From Thalassomonas haliotis (GTDB lineage: Bacteria; Pseudomonadota; Gammaproteobacteria; Enterobacterales; Alteromonadaceae), in NCBI RefSeq assembly GCF_028657945.1, contig NZ_CP059693.1, positions 1,116,001 to 1,180,000 on the forward strand: a stretch of DNA of 64,000 nt, given 5' to 3'. The notes below the pieces were generated by a model. It saw nothing but the letters and a program-made list of their open reading frames with translations, was not told where the DNA came from and did no database searches. The position numbers were made by a program, and so were the translations under genes. Below, one piece after another: positions 17,620-25,876 of this stretch; position 1 is the stretch's first letter, and each line of letters opens with the position of its first letter.

Positions 17620-18350
17620 TGTCGCGTATTGAATTTTTAGGAGCTCCCATGGATTGTATGACCATGGAAAAAACCGTGGCTCATATTGAACAGCAAGTTT
17701 CACAAGGCCATTTTGTTCAGCATGTGGTGGTTAATGTCGCTAAAGTGGTGAATATGCAGCAGGACCCTGTGCTGGCGCAATCGGTTAAATCTTGTGACAT
17801 TATTAATATTGATGGTATGGGGGTTGTCTGGGGAGCACGCTTTTGTGGCCACGAAGTACCGGAGCGGGTGGCAGGGGTTGATTTATTCCATCAGCTATTG
17901 GCGATGAGCGCCGAGCGCGACTTTCCGGTATTTTTACTGGGCGCCAGGGAAGAGGTGGTGGCAAAAACCGCCGATAAAGTTAAACATTTATATCCCAAGC
18001 TGAAAATTGCCGGTTACCACCATGGCTACTTTTGGCAGGATGAGCAGGCGCTGGTGGATAAAGTCAGAAAATCGGGGGCTAAATTGCTTTTTGTTGCGAT
18101 AACGTCACCGAAAAAAGAAAACTTCATTAATGCCTGGCAGGATAAATTAGGTGTTAATTTTGTGATGGGAGTCGGCGGCACTTTTGATGTGGTGGCGGGG
18201 AAAGTTAAAAGGGCACCGCTTTGGATGCAAAATGCCGGCCTGGAGTGGCTCTACCGGATTGTTCAGGAACCCGGACGCATGTGGAAGCGTTATTTGATTT
18301 CCAATACCAAGTTCGCGCTTTTATTGCTTAAAGAAAAATTTCTTAAATAG
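17619..18350 (+). CDS. WecG/TagA/CpsF-family glycosyltransferase
   Basis: A 243-aa GT26 glycosyltransferase. VVNVAKVVNMQQDPVLAQSVKSCDIINIDGMGVVWGARFCG and RVAGVDLFHQLL carry the family's catalytic region. The C-terminal part GVGGTFDVVAGKVKRAPLWMQNAGLEWLYRIVQEPGRMWKRY is typical. Members add ManNAc or ManNAcA to a lipid-linked acceptor. With wecB and wecC in the same operon, transfer of ManNAcA is a reasonable prediction. The start overlaps the preceding stop by one base. Confidence 0.88.
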   Translation: MSRIEFLGAPMDCMTMEKTVAHIEQQVSQGHFVQHVVVNVAKVVNMQQDPVLAQSVKSCDIINIDGMGVVWGARFCGHEVPERVAGVDLFHQLLAMSAERDFPVFLLGAREEVVAKTADKVKHLYPKLKIAGYHHGYFWQDEQALVDKVRKSGAKLLFVAITSPKKENFINAWQDKLGVNFVMGVGGTFDVVAGKVKRAPLWMQNAGLEWLYRIVQEPGRMWKRYLISNTKFALLLLKEKFLK

Positions 18351-18660
18351 AGCCGTAGCCTGTATAGGAACCAGGCGGGTTTTTATTTACCTGGCCAGCC
18401 GAATATCCCCCCGGGGGTGATCGTTTTTTAAACTATTTTTCCTGGGCGGCTTTTTCCGCAACCCCTTATCCTGCCTGGTCTCTGCAATTACGATGATGTT
18501 CGTAAGTTATTGGTCTATAACAAAGTTATAGACAAGCGGCTATAAAAGACACATACTGGTTACATCTGTACTCAAATTTTTTACATTTTGTATAACTTTT
18601 TAAAGCTTAGCTCTATGGTGATGAAATAATCCATAAGATTTGTTGTACTTTGTCCTGATT
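18351..18660. other. intergenic region splitting the exopolysaccharide cluster
   Basis: 310 bp between the two blocks of the cluster. A weak stem GCCTG/CAGGC followed by GGGTTTTTATTT (18358-18388) may end the first operon. The stretch 18530-18640 is AT-rich and probably carries the promoter for the second block. No ops element is present in it. Confidence 0.5.
18358..18388 (+). terminator. possible terminator after the tagA-like gene
   Basis: A five-base-pair GCCTG/CAGGC stem with a nine-base loop, followed by GGGTTTTTATTT, starts 8 bp after the stop. The stem is short, so efficiency is doubtful. Confidence 0.4.
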
Positions 18661-20061
18661 ATGCTGCAATCCAAAACCTTTAAGCCCAATTCGAATACAT
18701 ATTCGTTTCTGTTTAAACTTATCGACCTCATGATTATTCTTGCGGCTTTGCCTCTTGCCGCCGAATTTTATGGCATCTGGCTAACTTCCGAGTATGTTAT
18801 CGCCGGCCTCACTGTGGCGGTGGCATTTTTATATTTTGCTGAAACCCTTTCCTTTTATCGCTCCTGGCGACATGGCAGCTTTTCTGAAATGATGCTTATT
18901 GGCCTGGCTTCGCTGGTATTATCTTTTTTCTTCCTGACTGCGGTTGCGTTTGTTCTAAAGCAGTCGGCTGATTTGTCACGTATGACGATAGGCTTGTGGT
19001 TTGCTATCGCATCCCTTGGTTTTCTGCTCTGGCGTCGTTTTGCCCTCAGTATCCAGAGAAAGTTAAGAAAATCAGGTTATAACGTGAAAAAATCTGCCAT
19101 TATCGGCGCCACCGAAAGTGGTGAGCGCTTATTCAGGGAGATTCAGGCCAATGATGAACTGGGCTATCAATTTGTCGGCTTCTATGAAGACAGGGACAGT
19201 TCCAGGGTGTCGGAACAACTTGTTCCTCATATCAAGGGGGGCTTTGAGCAGGCCTTAAGCTTGGTCAGAGAAGGTGAAATCGATACCTTGTTTATTGCGC
19301 TTCCCCTTAAGGCTGATCAACAAATTACCGATATTTTGGTCAAAATTGGTGATACTACGGTTGATATTCATTTTATCCCGGATTTTTTCATCGTGAATTT
19401 GATGCATGCCCGTATTATCCATGTTGGCGATATTGATACCTTAACTGTATTTGAATCTCCTTATTACGGCGCGAAAGAATGGCTTAAACGTACTGAAGAT
19501 TTACTGCTTGGTTGCCTGATTTTACTCCTTATTGCCGTGCCTATGTTATTTATAGCCCTGGGTATTAAATTAACCTCAAAAGGGCCGGTATTTTTCAAAC
19601 AGCGCAGGTACGGTCTTAACGGCGAGGAAATTCGCGTCTGGAAATTTCGTTCTATGGTGGTGATGGAAAATGATCATAAGGTTGTCCAGGCAACAAAAAA
19701 TGATGCCAGGGTAACCCCGTTTGGAGGGTTTTTACGGCGGACGTCACTGGATGAATTACCGCAGTTTTTTAATGTACTTAAAGGAGATATGTCTATAGTT
19801 GGCCCCAGGCCCCATGCCGTTGCTCACAATGAAGAGTATCGTGGACAGGTGCCGTTTTATATGTTTCGGCATAAGGTGAAACCGGGGATCACAGGTTGGG
19901 CGCAAATTAATGGCTGGCGTGGTGAAACCGATACCCTGGACAAGATGAAAAAGCGCGTCGAGTTTGACCTTCACTACCTCAAAGACTGGTCAATCTGGTT
20001 TGATATAAAAATTATTTTCTTAACCATAGTGAAAGGTTTTGTCAATAAAAACGCTTTTTAG
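18661..20061 (+). CDS. undecaprenyl-phosphate sugar-phosphotransferase (WcaJ/PssY-type)
   Basis: A 466-aa polyisoprenyl-phosphate hexose-1-phosphate transferase that starts repeat-unit synthesis. Four N-terminal membrane segments (about 15-125) are followed by a Rossmann-like CoA-binding-type domain (IIGATESGERLFREI). The catalytic bacterial sugar transferase domain follows: a membrane re-entrant helix, then WKFRSMVV, DMSIVGPRPHAVAHN and KPGITGWAQINGWRGETDT. The ATG at 18661 is preferred over an upstream in-frame TTG; neither has a clear ribosome-binding site. Glucose or galactose phosphate is the usual donor. Confidence 0.93.
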   Translation: MLQSKTFKPNSNTYSFLFKLIDLMIILAALPLAAEFYGIWLTSEYVIAGLTVAVAFLYFAETLSFYRSWRHGSFSEMMLIGLASLVLSFFFLTAVAFVLKQSADLSRMTIGLWFAIASLGFLLWRRFALSIQRKLRKSGYNVKKSAIIGATESGERLFREIQANDELGYQFVGFYEDRDSSRVSEQLVPHIKGGFEQALSLVREGEIDTLFIALPLKADQQITDILVKIGDTTVDIHFIPDFFIVNLMHARIIHVGDIDTLTVFESPYYGAKEWLKRTEDLLLGCLILLLIAVPMLFIALGIKLTSKGPVFFKQRRYGLNGEEIRVWKFRSMVVMENDHKVVQATKNDARVTPFGGFLRRTSLDELPQFFNVLKGDMSIVGPRPHAVAHNEEYRGQVPFYMFRHKVKPGITGWAQINGWRGETDTLDKMKKRVEFDLHYLKDWSIWFDIKIIFLTIVKGFVNKNAF

Positions 20062-20079
20062 TATTTCGGAGCTGATGTA

Positions 20080-21264
20080 ATGAACAAATCTTTAGCGGCC
20101 ATTATTTTCTTGGTTATGCCCGGTGTTAATGCCATGGCACAGGGGGAGGGGTCGCATCGAAGTGAATCCGGTGTCGTGATCACGCCTGAGCTGCAAAGCG
20201 GTTATCAGTATGATGACAATCTCTACAACCGCTCTGCTGATGAGCAAGGCAGTTCTGTTTTTGTTTTTGCGCCATCAGGCAACTTTTTACTTGAAGATGG
20301 CGTAAACCGTTATGCCCTTGATGTCGGTATCAGCTCTGGCCATTATTTGGGCCAAAGCGATGACGACTATCTCGATGGTGATATTGTGTTTTCCGGTCAT
20401 TTTGAACCGGACTCGTTGCAGCGGCTGAACCTGCAGGTCGGTGCTAACTGGCGCAGCGAAGCGCGCGGCACCGGCATTACAGAAGCCCGCCATGATTTAA
20501 TTGATAGTCCCTTGCGTTATTTTGAGCAGCAGGCCGGTTTAAGTTATGAATACGGCGCACTGTCGTCAAAGGCGCAATTGGCTTTTGAGTTGGGTTACCT
20601 GGATAAAAGCTATAACAATTACCAGGATATCACTAAATATTACGATTATTCCGCGTTGTTAACCGGGGCGAAAGTTTTCTTTACCACGCATCATCGCTCG
20701 CAGCTGTTTGTTGAGTTAAATCGTAATACCATTCGTTATGAACATCTGGATAACAGCGGCAAATCCCGTGATTCTGACGATTATAACCTTTTGACCGGTT
20801 TTCGCTGGCAGGCAACCGCCGTGACGGCAGGCAGGGTTATCCTGGGCTATCAGCTAAAAGATTTTACCGATCAACAACGGGATAATTTCAATGGCCTTAG
20901 CTGGGATGTCAGCCTTGACTGGCAGCCGCTCACTTATACCAAAGTCAGCATAGAGACGCAGCGAAAGGCCAAAGAGCCCAATGTGGAAGGAGATTATATC
21001 CTGGCGAGCCTGTACGGGCTTAGCTGGAGCCATCATTGGAATGACGTGTTAACTACAAGTGTCTCCGGCTCTTATGGTGAAGAGGATTACCAGGGAGTGT
21101 CGCGTACCGATGAAACCCGCACGCTTGCCTTAAGCCTGGATTACCGCATGAGCCGCTGGGCCGATGTTTCGTTATTTGGCCAGATGTCTGATAAAGATTC
21201 GAGCCGTCGTGATATTCAATTTGATAAGCATCTGGTTGGATTAAATTTTGTCTTTTCTCTTTAA
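20080..21264 (+). CDS. outer-membrane beta-barrel (BBP2-like) of the exopolysaccharide system
   Basis: A 394-aa protein with a signal peptide (MNKSLAAIIFLVMPGVNAMAQ). The remainder is alternating amphipathic beta-strands separated by polar turns (for example YALDVGISSGHYL, LAFELGYLDK, TAGRVILGYQLKDF), ending in LVGLNFVFSL, a barrel-closing strand. It matches the putative beta-barrel porin type found beside Wza-like proteins in exopolysaccharide clusters. It probably forms or supports the outer-membrane exit. GGAG precedes the start at a suitable distance. Confidence 0.75.
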   Translation: MNKSLAAIIFLVMPGVNAMAQGEGSHRSESGVVITPELQSGYQYDDNLYNRSADEQGSSVFVFAPSGNFLLEDGVNRYALDVGISSGHYLGQSDDDYLDGDIVFSGHFEPDSLQRLNLQVGANWRSEARGTGITEARHDLIDSPLRYFEQQAGLSYEYGALSSKAQLAFELGYLDKSYNNYQDITKYYDYSALLTGAKVFFTTHHRSQLFVELNRNTIRYEHLDNSGKSRDSDDYNLLTGFRWQATAVTAGRVILGYQLKDFTDQQRDNFNGLSWDVSLDWQPLTYTKVSIETQRKAKEPNVEGDYILASLYGLSWSHHWNDVLTTSVSGSYGEEDYQGVSRTDETRTLALSLDYRMSRWADVSLFGQMSDKDSSRRDIQFDKHLVGLNFVFSL

Positions 21265-21796
21265 TTTTCGCTTGATATTAACCCGGGCTGCCGGCCTGGG
21301 CTTGCTGTTATCCACCGGCTTTGCTGATGCTTCTGCCCGGGATGATTATTTACTGGCACCCGGTGATAAAATTGAAATCACGGTTTTTGGCCAGAAAGAC
21401 TTATCCATGGCTGCCTTATTAGGTAAGAGCGGTAAAATAAGCTATCCCTTTTTAGGTGAAGTCATCGTCGCCGGTTTATCAATAACACAACTTGAAAATA
21501 CGATTTTAAAGGGCTTAAAGCAGGGCTATCTGATTAATCCAAGCGTTTATGCTCAAGTGGTTGAGTATCGTCCTTTTTATATTCATGGTGAGGTAGAAAA
21601 GCCGGGAGCTTATCCTTTTCATCCCGGTTTGACCGTGAATCAGGCGGTTGCCCTGGCGGGAGGTTTTACCGAGCGGGCATCCCATGAAAAAATTCAGCTG
21701 TTAAAGGAAGGGAAACAGTCACGGCCAGCTGTCGTGCCATTAACTTATAGTGTCAGTGCCGGTGATACCATTACCGTGCAGCAAAGGTTTTTCTGA
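21248..21796 (+). CDS. short polysaccharide export protein (OPX, Wza-like)
   Basis: A 182-aa periplasmic OPX protein. After an N-terminal signal segment (LGLLLSTGFADASA), the Poly_export domain runs from about residue 35 (YLLAPGDKIEITVFGQKDLS) to 115, and one SLBB domain follows (VEYRPFYIHGEVEKPGAYPFHPGLTVNQAVALAGG). There is no lipobox Cys and no room for the C-terminal helix by which E. coli Wza crosses the outer membrane. No ATG is available; TTG 21248 is used, overlapping the barrel gene by 17 bases (TTG 21272 is the alternative). Confidence 0.85.
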   Translation: MSFLFNFRLILTRAAGLGLLLSTGFADASARDDYLLAPGDKIEITVFGQKDLSMAALLGKSGKISYPFLGEVIVAGLSITQLENTILKGLKQGYLINPSVYAQVVEYRPFYIHGEVEKPGAYPFHPGLTVNQAVALAGGFTERASHEKIQLLKEGKQSRPAVVPLTYSVSAGDTITVQQRFF

Positions 21797-24009
21797 TGTC
21801 TGGCGGTAATGTTTTGGCAACAACAGCGCCGGCAGCCGAAGAGGTGATCAATCTTGGTCAGTATTTTCAGGTCATTAGTAATGCCAAATGGCGGATCCTT
21901 TTGCTGGCCACCTTGTGTGCCTGTTTAGCGGCTATTGTCGTGTCGAAAATACCGCTGACCTATCAGGCAACGGCCACGTTATTGATTGAAGCCCAGCAAA
22001 GTAAAGCGGTTTCTTTTGAAGAAATTTATGTGCTGGACTCTAACCGCAAAGAATATTATGCAACCCAGTTTAAAATACTCGGCTCCAATAGTATTGCCGA
22101 ACAAGTGGTCCAGCGCCTGAAGTTAAAACATCATCCCGATTTTGCCAAGAAACCCTCTTTGTTCAATCGTCTTAAAGCGGCAATGTCATTATACCGCCAG
22201 CAAATTAAACCGGTGCGCCTGCCTGAGAGCCATGGTGAGCTTAGCGCCGTTGAGCTGCAGTTTTTAGTGTCACAATTTAAGCAGCGTTTACTTATTAGTC
22301 CGATAAGAGACACTCAACTGGTCAATATCACTTTTGAAAGCTCAGATGCCAACTTGGCCGCATTAGTTGCCAATACCCTGGCAGAAGTTTATATCGAACA
22401 GCATATGAACTCTAAAATGGGTATTACCCAAAAAGCAGCGGATTGGCTGACGACCCGTTTAGTGGATTTGCAAGGCCAGCTGGATATCTCCGAAAGCAAG
22501 CTGCAAGCCTATCGCGAGCAGGAAAACCTGATTGATGTTAAAGGTGTGGTGGGGCTGGTTGCCAACGAATTGGAGCAAACCGCGGCGCAGCTGGTTATTG
22601 CCCGTAACGATAAGAACAAACTGGAAAATATTGTCAGGGTGATCAACGAATACGGACGCAGCAATATGATGATGCTTGGCTCTATTGCTGAAATAACCTC
22701 CCATAAGGTGATTCAGGATGTTAAGCAGGCTGTGGTAAAGGCAGAGCAAAAAGTTTCTGAATTGGCCGGCGTTTATGGCCCTAAACATCCGCTTATGATC
22801 GCTGCCAGGGCGGAGCTGGCAAGTGTTAAATCTAATTTATCACAGCAAATAAAGCGCTTAATTACAGGTATAGACAAAAAACTGGCGACCAGTAAGCAAA
22901 ATATTAATTCTCTTGAGGGAGAGCTAACAAGTATCAGGGCGCGTTACCAGGCGCTGACCCGTAAAGAAAATGAATATCGCCAGTTGATGCGGGAAGTGCA
23001 AACCAATCGCCAGTTATACGATACTTTTTTATCCCGCTCAAAAGAAACTGAAGTCACCCGTGACTTTTATTCTGCGGTTGCCCGTATTACCGATAAAGCG
23101 ACAGCCCCCAACGGACCTGCCAAACCAAGAAAAAACCTGATTGTTATGCTGGCCTTTATTGCTGCCATAGGGTTTGGCGTTATGCTTGCCCTGATACAGG
23201 GGGCGTTAGATGATACCGTGAAGTCGGCCGCCGATGTGACCGATAAGCTTAAGCAGCACATTCTTGGTTTGCTGCCGCTAGTCGTCAAAGAAAAGAGTTT
23301 GCCCCTGTATCATTTTTTCAATAAAGATGGCCGGAAATTTGCGGAGTCAATTCGTACCTTACGGACAAATTTCTATTTGACGGACTCAGCGAATCCGAAG
23401 AAAGTCATTCAGGTAACTTCCTCTGTACCTAGCGAAGGGAAAAGAACCACGGCAACTAATTTAGCCTTTGCTTTGGGGCAGATGGAAAAAACCCTGCTGA
23501 TTGACGCCGATTTACGCCGGCCGAGTATTTATAAAAAGTTCGGCATTGCCGCAGAGCATCCCGGACTGGTGAATCTGATCACAGGGACGGCGAAGTTTAA
23601 AGACTGTATTTATCAGGATGAAAGGTCTGGGATTTCGGTGATGCCTTGCGGAGTGATCCCGGCCAACCCCCTGGAGTTGCTGGCATCGCCACGGTTTATT
23701 AAGTTGCTGGAAGTGCTAAAATTAAAGTATGATCGGATTATTATTGATACCGCCCCGGTACAGGCTGTCAGCGATGCCTTAATGATTGCCCAGTATGCCG
23801 ACGCGGTAGTATATGTGGTTCGCAGTGATTATACCCGTATGAGTGTGATCCAAGGCGCAATAGCGCGTTTGCTGAAGGTTAATGCAAAACTTGCCGGGAT
23901 TGTGCTTAACCATGTGGATACCAAAAAAGTGTCAAAAGCAGATAACTATCTTGGCTATCAAGGCCTGTATGATGCCCAAGGTTATAGCGAGCATAAACGG
24001 GCAAGTTAA
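21796..24009 (+). CDS. Wzc-like chain-length regulator / BY-kinase
   Basis: A 737-aa inner-membrane tyrosine autokinase fused to a Wzz domain. Membrane segments lie near residues 35-55 and 447-468, and a long coiled-coil periplasmic part with a GNVR-type end lies between. The C-terminal kinase has Walker A near 542-552, Walker A' LLIDADLRRP (D570), Walker B RIIIDTAPV (D651) and a Tyr cluster at 718, 721, 725 and 730. The P-loop reads SEGKRTT: the usual Ser/Thr after the Lys is Arg550. It controls export and polymer length. TGATG overlap with the OPX gene. Confidence 0.92.
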   Translation: MSGGNVLATTAPAAEEVINLGQYFQVISNAKWRILLLATLCACLAAIVVSKIPLTYQATATLLIEAQQSKAVSFEEIYVLDSNRKEYYATQFKILGSNSIAEQVVQRLKLKHHPDFAKKPSLFNRLKAAMSLYRQQIKPVRLPESHGELSAVELQFLVSQFKQRLLISPIRDTQLVNITFESSDANLAALVANTLAEVYIEQHMNSKMGITQKAADWLTTRLVDLQGQLDISESKLQAYREQENLIDVKGVVGLVANELEQTAAQLVIARNDKNKLENIVRVINEYGRSNMMMLGSIAEITSHKVIQDVKQAVVKAEQKVSELAGVYGPKHPLMIAARAELASVKSNLSQQIKRLITGIDKKLATSKQNINSLEGELTSIRARYQALTRKENEYRQLMREVQTNRQLYDTFLSRSKETEVTRDFYSAVARITDKATAPNGPAKPRKNLIVMLAFIAAIGFGVMLALIQGALDDTVKSAADVTDKLKQHILGLLPLVVKEKSLPLYHFFNKDGRKFAESIRTLRTNFYLTDSANPKKVIQVTSSVPSEGKRTTATNLAFALGQMEKTLLIDADLRRPSIYKKFGIAAEHPGLVNLITGTAKFKDCIYQDERSGISVMPCGVIPANPLELLASPRFIKLLEVLKLKYDRIIIDTAPVQAVSDALMIAQYADAVVYVVRSDYTRMSVIQGAIARLLKVNAKLAGIVLNHVDTKKVSKADNYLGYQGLYDAQGYSEHKRAS

Positions 24010-24037
24010 CCTCTGTTTGGGGCTTTATTTATTCTTG

Positions 24038-24049
24038 GGCGGTAGCGTG
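24038..24049 (+). promoter_or_regulatory. ops-element match (RfaH recruitment sequence)
   Basis: GGCGGTAGCGTG matches the 12-base ops core exactly. ops normally lies in the leader of polysaccharide and virulence operons, where paused RNA polymerase loads RfaH. Here it lies 29 bp after the last exopolysaccharide gene and before the terminator at 24168, an unexpected position. No full JUMPstart sequence surrounds it. Confidence 0.5.
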
Positions 24050-24167
24050 ATTAAATGGCCCTTCCCTTAAATAATCCCTGTGCCAATTATCTAAAGTCCT
24101 TATTTATCATTGCCTGGATGAACCCTGCTCCATGCTTGCTGATAATTTCATCTCACAATCTGATAGT

Positions 24168-24201
24168 TTTTACTCAACTGCAGAAAGTTGAGTAAAATTT
24201 T
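24168..24201. terminator. terminator of the exopolysaccharide operon
   Basis: A 12-bp perfect stem (TTTTACTCAACT paired with AGTTGAGTAAAA) with a six-base loop, followed by TTTTATATTATTT. The A/T ends make it usable in both directions. It closes the second polysaccharide block. Confidence 0.85.
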
Positions 24202-24311
24202 ATATTATTTAACCCGAGTTCGGCTGTAGAGGGCTTTACCGGGAAGCCTGTGGTTTTACAGCTATCAGCTAAGGTCTATACTTAACAGGAGCAGAACTTT
24301 TGGAGTGAATA

Positions 24312-24536
24312 ATGGATGTAACCTTGTTAGTGACTAAGTCTGATTATTGCCTGTCTAATTTACGGTGTGAGTTTCAAAATTTAGGTGTGCCCTATCATAT
24401 CGAATATATTGAAAATAACCCCGAGCTGGTTAGCCTTCATCAAATCCGGCACTCACCAAATATTTTGGTGGACGGCAAACTGGCTTTTCGTTACCAGCCT
24501 ACCCCGGGAGAGTTAAAAGAATATTTTGCCGGTTAG
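24312..24536 (+). CDS. small thioredoxin-fold-like protein without CXXC
   Basis: A 74-aa protein with the beta-alpha-beta pattern of glutaredoxin-like folds: MDVTLLVTKSDYC, then a helix, VPYHIEYIENNPEL, then SPNILVDGKLAFRYQPTPGELKEYF, where SPNILVDGK takes the place of the cis-Pro strand. Only two Cys are present (C13 and C19, CLSNLRC), so the classical CXXC redox motif is absent. It sits between two terminators, as a single gene. Family naming is tentative and activity unknown. Confidence 0.6.
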   Translation: MDVTLLVTKSDYCLSNLRCEFQNLGVPYHIEYIENNPELVSLHQIRHSPNILVDGKLAFRYQPTPGELKEYFAG

Positions 24537-24556
24537 GTGCCAGTCAAATCCTCGTC

Positions 24557-24590
24557 AGCTGTTAAAATATTTTTAACAGCTCTATTTTTA
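24557..24590 (+). terminator. rho-independent terminator
   Basis: An 11-bp perfect stem AGCTGTTAAAA / TTTTAACAGCT with a TAT loop, followed by CTATTTTTA. It begins 21 bp after the stop of the small thioredoxin-fold gene. Confidence 0.85.
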
Positions 24591-24744
24591 CAGCGCTCTT
24601 CTTTCTCACCTGCCGACTCTCCAGCCGAAATGTATACTTTTACTATCGGAAAATTTTTGTGTCTTTATTGGTCAATAACCGAGATAATGTCATTTTAATG
24701 AACTGTTTATAATCATTTTCTATTGTGTGATAAAAGGACTTAAA

Positions 24745-25524
24745 ATGAATAAAGCCTGTCTGACCCCGTTAATCGTTTTGCTCGCCGCAGCTCCCTTAGC
24801 TGCACAAGAAGCGAAAAAAACCTGGGCAATATCGAGTGAACTTGGCATTATCCTTACCAGCGGCAATACCGAAAGCAGTACCTTAAAAGGGGCCATTACC
24901 GCCAAACAAGAGCTGGAGCGCTGGCGTAATGAATATAAGCTGGAAACCTTATATAAAAAAGATGAAGTGAGCCAGGATGATGGCAGCAAGGACAATAAGC
25001 GCACCAGCGAAAGATATTTTGCTTCGGTTCAGGGGAATTATAAGTTAAATGAAGAGCACAGCTATTTGTTTATATATGGCTCGCATTTATCGGATTATTT
25101 TGGCGCTTACCGCAATGAAAGCGTGTTTTCTGTGGGTTACGGTCAGCGGCTGCTCAAAGGAAAAAACTATTCTCTCGACGGGGAAATTGGTCCGGGTTAT
25201 AAATATTTTGAATATGCCAAAGACAGCGCTGCCCTGGACAGTGATGGCGATTTACTGGCGGGTAGCACAGACGGGGAAATGATCGCCTTGGGTAAACTTA
25301 ATTTTAACTGGGATATCAATGAATTTGTCGGTTTCCGCCAGAGCCTGGCGCTTGAACACGGCAGCACCAATACCAAGAGTCGTCTGGAAACCGAGCTGGT
25401 CTCCAAACTCAGCGATGCTATGCAAATGAAACTGGGTTTTTATATTACCCATAATTCCGATGTTGCCGACGATAAAGAAAATACCGATACCGAAACTTTG
25501 GTAACGCTGATTTATAATTTTTAA
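24745..25524 (+). CDS. DUF481 outer-membrane-type protein
   Basis: A 259-aa protein with a signal peptide (MNKACLTPLIVLLAAAPLAAQ) and a DUF481/YdiY-like beta-rich body: WAISSELGIILTSGNTESSTLKGAITAKQEL, YFASVQGNYKLNEEHSYLF, and the end TETLVTLIYNF with a terminal Phe typical of outer-membrane barrels. An in-frame GTG lies upstream at 24727; the ATG at 24745 is chosen because AAAGGA precedes it and the signal peptide starts there. Function of the family is unknown. Confidence 0.85.
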   Translation: MNKACLTPLIVLLAAAPLAAQEAKKTWAISSELGIILTSGNTESSTLKGAITAKQELERWRNEYKLETLYKKDEVSQDDGSKDNKRTSERYFASVQGNYKLNEEHSYLFIYGSHLSDYFGAYRNESVFSVGYGQRLLKGKNYSLDGEIGPGYKYFEYAKDSAALDSDGDLLAGSTDGEMIALGKLNFNWDINEFVGFRQSLALEHGSTNTKSRLETELVSKLSDAMQMKLGFYITHNSDVADDKENTDTETLVTLIYNF

Positions 25525-25876
25525 AGTGTGCCCTATGGAAAGCGGGTGTGGTTATAGCAATTTTATTAAGTCGATGTTCAACATTCGATGAACCTGAACT
25601 TTTAAGCACACAGCTCTATCGTTTCAGATTAAAGCTAAGCGCTCGCCCCCTTGTCGGCGAGGCGTTTGATTAAAAAATAGCTGGCTATTGGGGCGGTTTA
25701 GGCGATTCGAAGACGATCAGGTACTTAATTTAATTGCTATTCATTTACCTGGGGTTTATGCGAATTTTGCTCGATGGCCGGGATTCACTCAAGGGACTAA
25801 AAAGAAAAAGCTAAGCGGCTGTTATCGCCACTTAGCTTTTGTTAAGATCTGTCTATTATAAGCTGGCCAAGCCGGA
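25525..25876. other. intergenic region before srmB's 3' end
   Basis: 352 bp between convergent genes. Apart from the strong terminator at 25806-25840, nothing is recognisable: no frame with a ribosome-binding site, and no repeats. Confidence 0.5.
25806..25840. terminator. bidirectional rho-independent terminator
   Basis: A long stem with arms AAAAGCTAAG and CTTAGCTTTT, extended inward by GGC/GCC across one mismatch, with a TGTTATC loop. It lies between the convergent DUF481 gene and srmB. Confidence 0.85.
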
